Origin: Hydractinia symbiolongicarpus
Lineage: Eukaryota > Cnidaria > Hydrozoa > Anthoathecata > Hydractiniidae
Direction: 5' to 3'
Assembly (NCBI RefSeq): GCF_029227915.1
Contig: NC_079876.1
Coordinates: forward strand, 36,625,828 to 36,689,827
Length of the DNA stretch: 64,000 bases
Shown one piece after another: positions 62,369 through 64,000 of the stretch (positions are counted from its first letter, which is position 1; each line of letters begins with the position of its first letter). The notes under the pieces are model-generated. The model had not been told where the DNA came from, did no database searches, and worked only from the letters and a program-made list of their open reading frames with translations. The position numbers and the translations under genes are program-made.

Positions 62369-64000
62369 GCGCTTCAATTAAAAATTAGGATAAAAAGTCA
62401 TTTTTTACTGTGGGACCAATCCTAGCCGAAATCGCGCGCTGAAGAAATAACGACTGTTTCAAAAACTACATTTCATTGACTTTCTAACAGTATCAATCCG
62501 TTTGAGTTACAACGGTTGAGTCACATATTCGTACCAACATGTATTTCGTGATATTTTTCCGGTATTACTAGGTTGTATGGCTTTTAACAGTGATACGATT
62601 GGCTATGGGACTTAATTGAACTGATTATGGACTGTGACCTTGAAAATGTGAAAGTGAGACAATTGGACTCCAAGAAATAACATTCTTCTTAATTTGACAT
62701 GATTGCCGAAACTCAGCGATTACACTGGGCGCTGTGGTAGTGCTTCATTTAAGAATTTAGATAAATAAGTCATTTTTTACTGTGGAAACAATCCTAGCCG
62801 TTATCGCGCGCTGAAGAAATAGCTACAGTTTCAAAAACTACATTTCATTAACTTTTTAACGGTAACAATCCGTTTGAGTTACAACCGTTGGGTCACATAT
62901 TCGTACCAACATGTATTTAGCGATATTCTTAAGGTATTACTAGGTTGCATCGCTTTTGACAGTGAAACGATTGACTGTGGGACTTAATTGAACTGATTAT
63001 GGACTGTGACCTCAAAAATGTGAAGGTGGGACAATTGGACTCCAAGATATAACATTCTTCTTAATTTGACGTGATTGTCGGAACTCAGCGATTACACTGG
63101 GCGCTGTGGTAACACTTCATTTAAAAATTTAGATAAATAATTCATTTTTTCTGTGGGACTAATCCTAGCCGTTATCGCGCGCTGAAGAAATAGCGACAGT
63201 TTCAAAAACTACATCTCATTGACTTTCTAACGGTATCAATCCGTTTGAGTTACAACTGTTGAGTCACATATTCGTACCAACATGTATTTCGTCCTATTTT
63301 TCCCGTATTACTACGTTGTATGGTTTTTAACAGTGAAACGATTGACTTTGGGACTTAATTGAACTGATTATGGACTGTGACCTAAAAAATGTTATAAGTG
63401 AGACAAGTGGACTCCAAAAAATAACATTCTTTTTAATTTGACATGATTGCCGGAACTCAGCGATTACACTGGGCGCTGTGGTAGCGCTTCATTTAAGAAT
63501 TTAGATAAATAAGTCATTTTTTACTGTGGAACCAATCCTAGCCGTTCTCGCGCGCTGAAGAAATAGCGACAGTTTCAAAAACTAAATTTCATTGACTTTC
63601 TAACAGTATTAATCCGTTTGAGTTACAACGGTTGAGTCACATATTCGTACCAACATGTATTTCCTGATATTTTTCCGGTATTACTAGGTTGTATGGCTTT
63701 TAACAGTGAAACGATTGACTGTGGGACAAAATTGAACTAATTTTAGACTGTGACCTTATAAATGGTATAAGTGAGACAAGTCTACTCCAAGAAATAACAT
63801 TCTTTTTAATTTGACATGATTGCCGGAACTCAGCGATTACACTGGGCGCTGTGGTAGCGCTTCATTTAAGAATTTAGATAAATAATTCATTTTTTTCTGT
63901 GGGACCAATCCTAGCCGTTATGGCGCGCTGCAGAAATAGCGACAGTGTCAAAAACTACATCTCATTGATTTTCTAACGATATCAATCCGCTTCAAATACA
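62358..64000 (+). repeat. Family-C monomers to the window edge
   Basis: About four and a half monomers of type 2 only, with 'gattgccggaactcagcgattac', 'ggtagcgcttcatttaagaa', 'gtatttcgtgatatttttccgg' and 'gttgtatggcttttaac'. Order is regular and no higher-order period can be judged in so few copies. The array continues past the window. No gene. Confidence 0.85.

Larger units (their letters stand above)
1..64000 (+). repeat. Satellite DNA array, ~371-bp monomer, head-to-tail
   Basis: The landmark series 'cacatattcgtacc', 'aggttgcattgc', 'gtgggacctaattgaac', 'caagaattaacattcttg', 'gaaatagagacagttt', 'cgtttgagttacaac' recurs in fixed order from the first to the last base. Starts at 1, 372, 744, 1115 and 1487 give spacings of 371-372 bp. 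Every monomer reads in this direction; I saw no inverted copy and no non-satellite insertion. Monomers differ by substitutions, small indels and a few large deletions. Arrays like this are usually heterochromatic and often centromeric or pericentromeric, but nothing in the sequence proves a centromere. Strand is simply the orientation used for description. Confidence 0.98.

Noticed and set aside
1-64000. CRISPR-like or other prokaryotic repeat array
   Set aside because: Repeats are about 371 bp with no unique spacers between them, unlike CRISPR arrays with 20-50-bp repeats and spacers.
1-64000. Transposon, LTR or rDNA sequence within the array
   Set aside because: I found no terminal repeats, target-site duplications, poly-A tails, reverse transcriptase-like frames or rRNA-like sequence; every kilobase could be assigned to monomer landmarks.
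1-64000. Inverted monomers or a large palindrome
   Set aside because: Landmarks were seen only in the plus orientation throughout; no run of reverse-complement landmarks was found.

Overview
The whole 64 kb window is one uninterrupted head-to-tail array of a eukaryotic satellite DNA with a monomer of about 371-372 bp. I find no protein-coding gene, RNA gene, transposon, CRISPR array, telomeric repeat or unique spacer. All monomers read in the same direction. The longest open frames (61-84 codons) run across monomer landmarks, and some recur only because the DNA is duplicated, so none is called as a gene. A hand-counted monomer (744-1114) has about 38.5 % G+C and 14 CpG, close to the number expected from its composition. 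Large uniform arrays of this kind usually lie in centromeric, pericentromeric or other constitutive heterochromatin. Lack of CpG depletion fits a genome with little CpG methylation, such as many invertebrates, better than a vertebrate. I cannot name the species or match the repeat to a published satellite.

Layout. (1) 1-15100: diverged family-A monomers in irregular multimers, with local tandem duplications of 592, 372 and 1112 bp and a dispersed pair 4149 bp apart. A 221-bp monomer carrying a fixed 150-bp internal deletion first appears here. (2) 15101-28437: a young, regular higher-order repeat (HOR) of exactly ten units of 1334 bp. Each unit has four monomers, here called D (372), E (221, the deleted form), F (371) and G (370). 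Shared private variants show a further nested duplication of about four units. (3) 28438-33344: mixed flank with a duplicated segment 2745 bp apart and one displaced HOR copy (30140-31557). (4) 33345: sharp change of monomer family, marked by a truncated 286-bp monomer and an AT-rich inverted repeat. (5) 33415-37299: family-B monomers with no strong higher-order period. (6) 37300-46856: 5-monomer blocks of 1861 bp (two nearly identical copies plus a third) and a mobile two-monomer module. (7) 46857-53824: a 3484-bp block in tandem, identical wherever I compared it. (8) 53825-64000: family-C monomers with a 3355-bp-offset duplication, a single-monomer duplication and a phase-jump junction.

How the parts work together: this is not a set of cooperating genes but a record of repeated unequal exchange and amplification on several nested scales. 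Its most informative parts are the breakpoints, where monomer phase or family changes, and the nested history inside the 1334-bp HOR. I looked for an undescribed coding system and found none; the interest is in satellite architecture.
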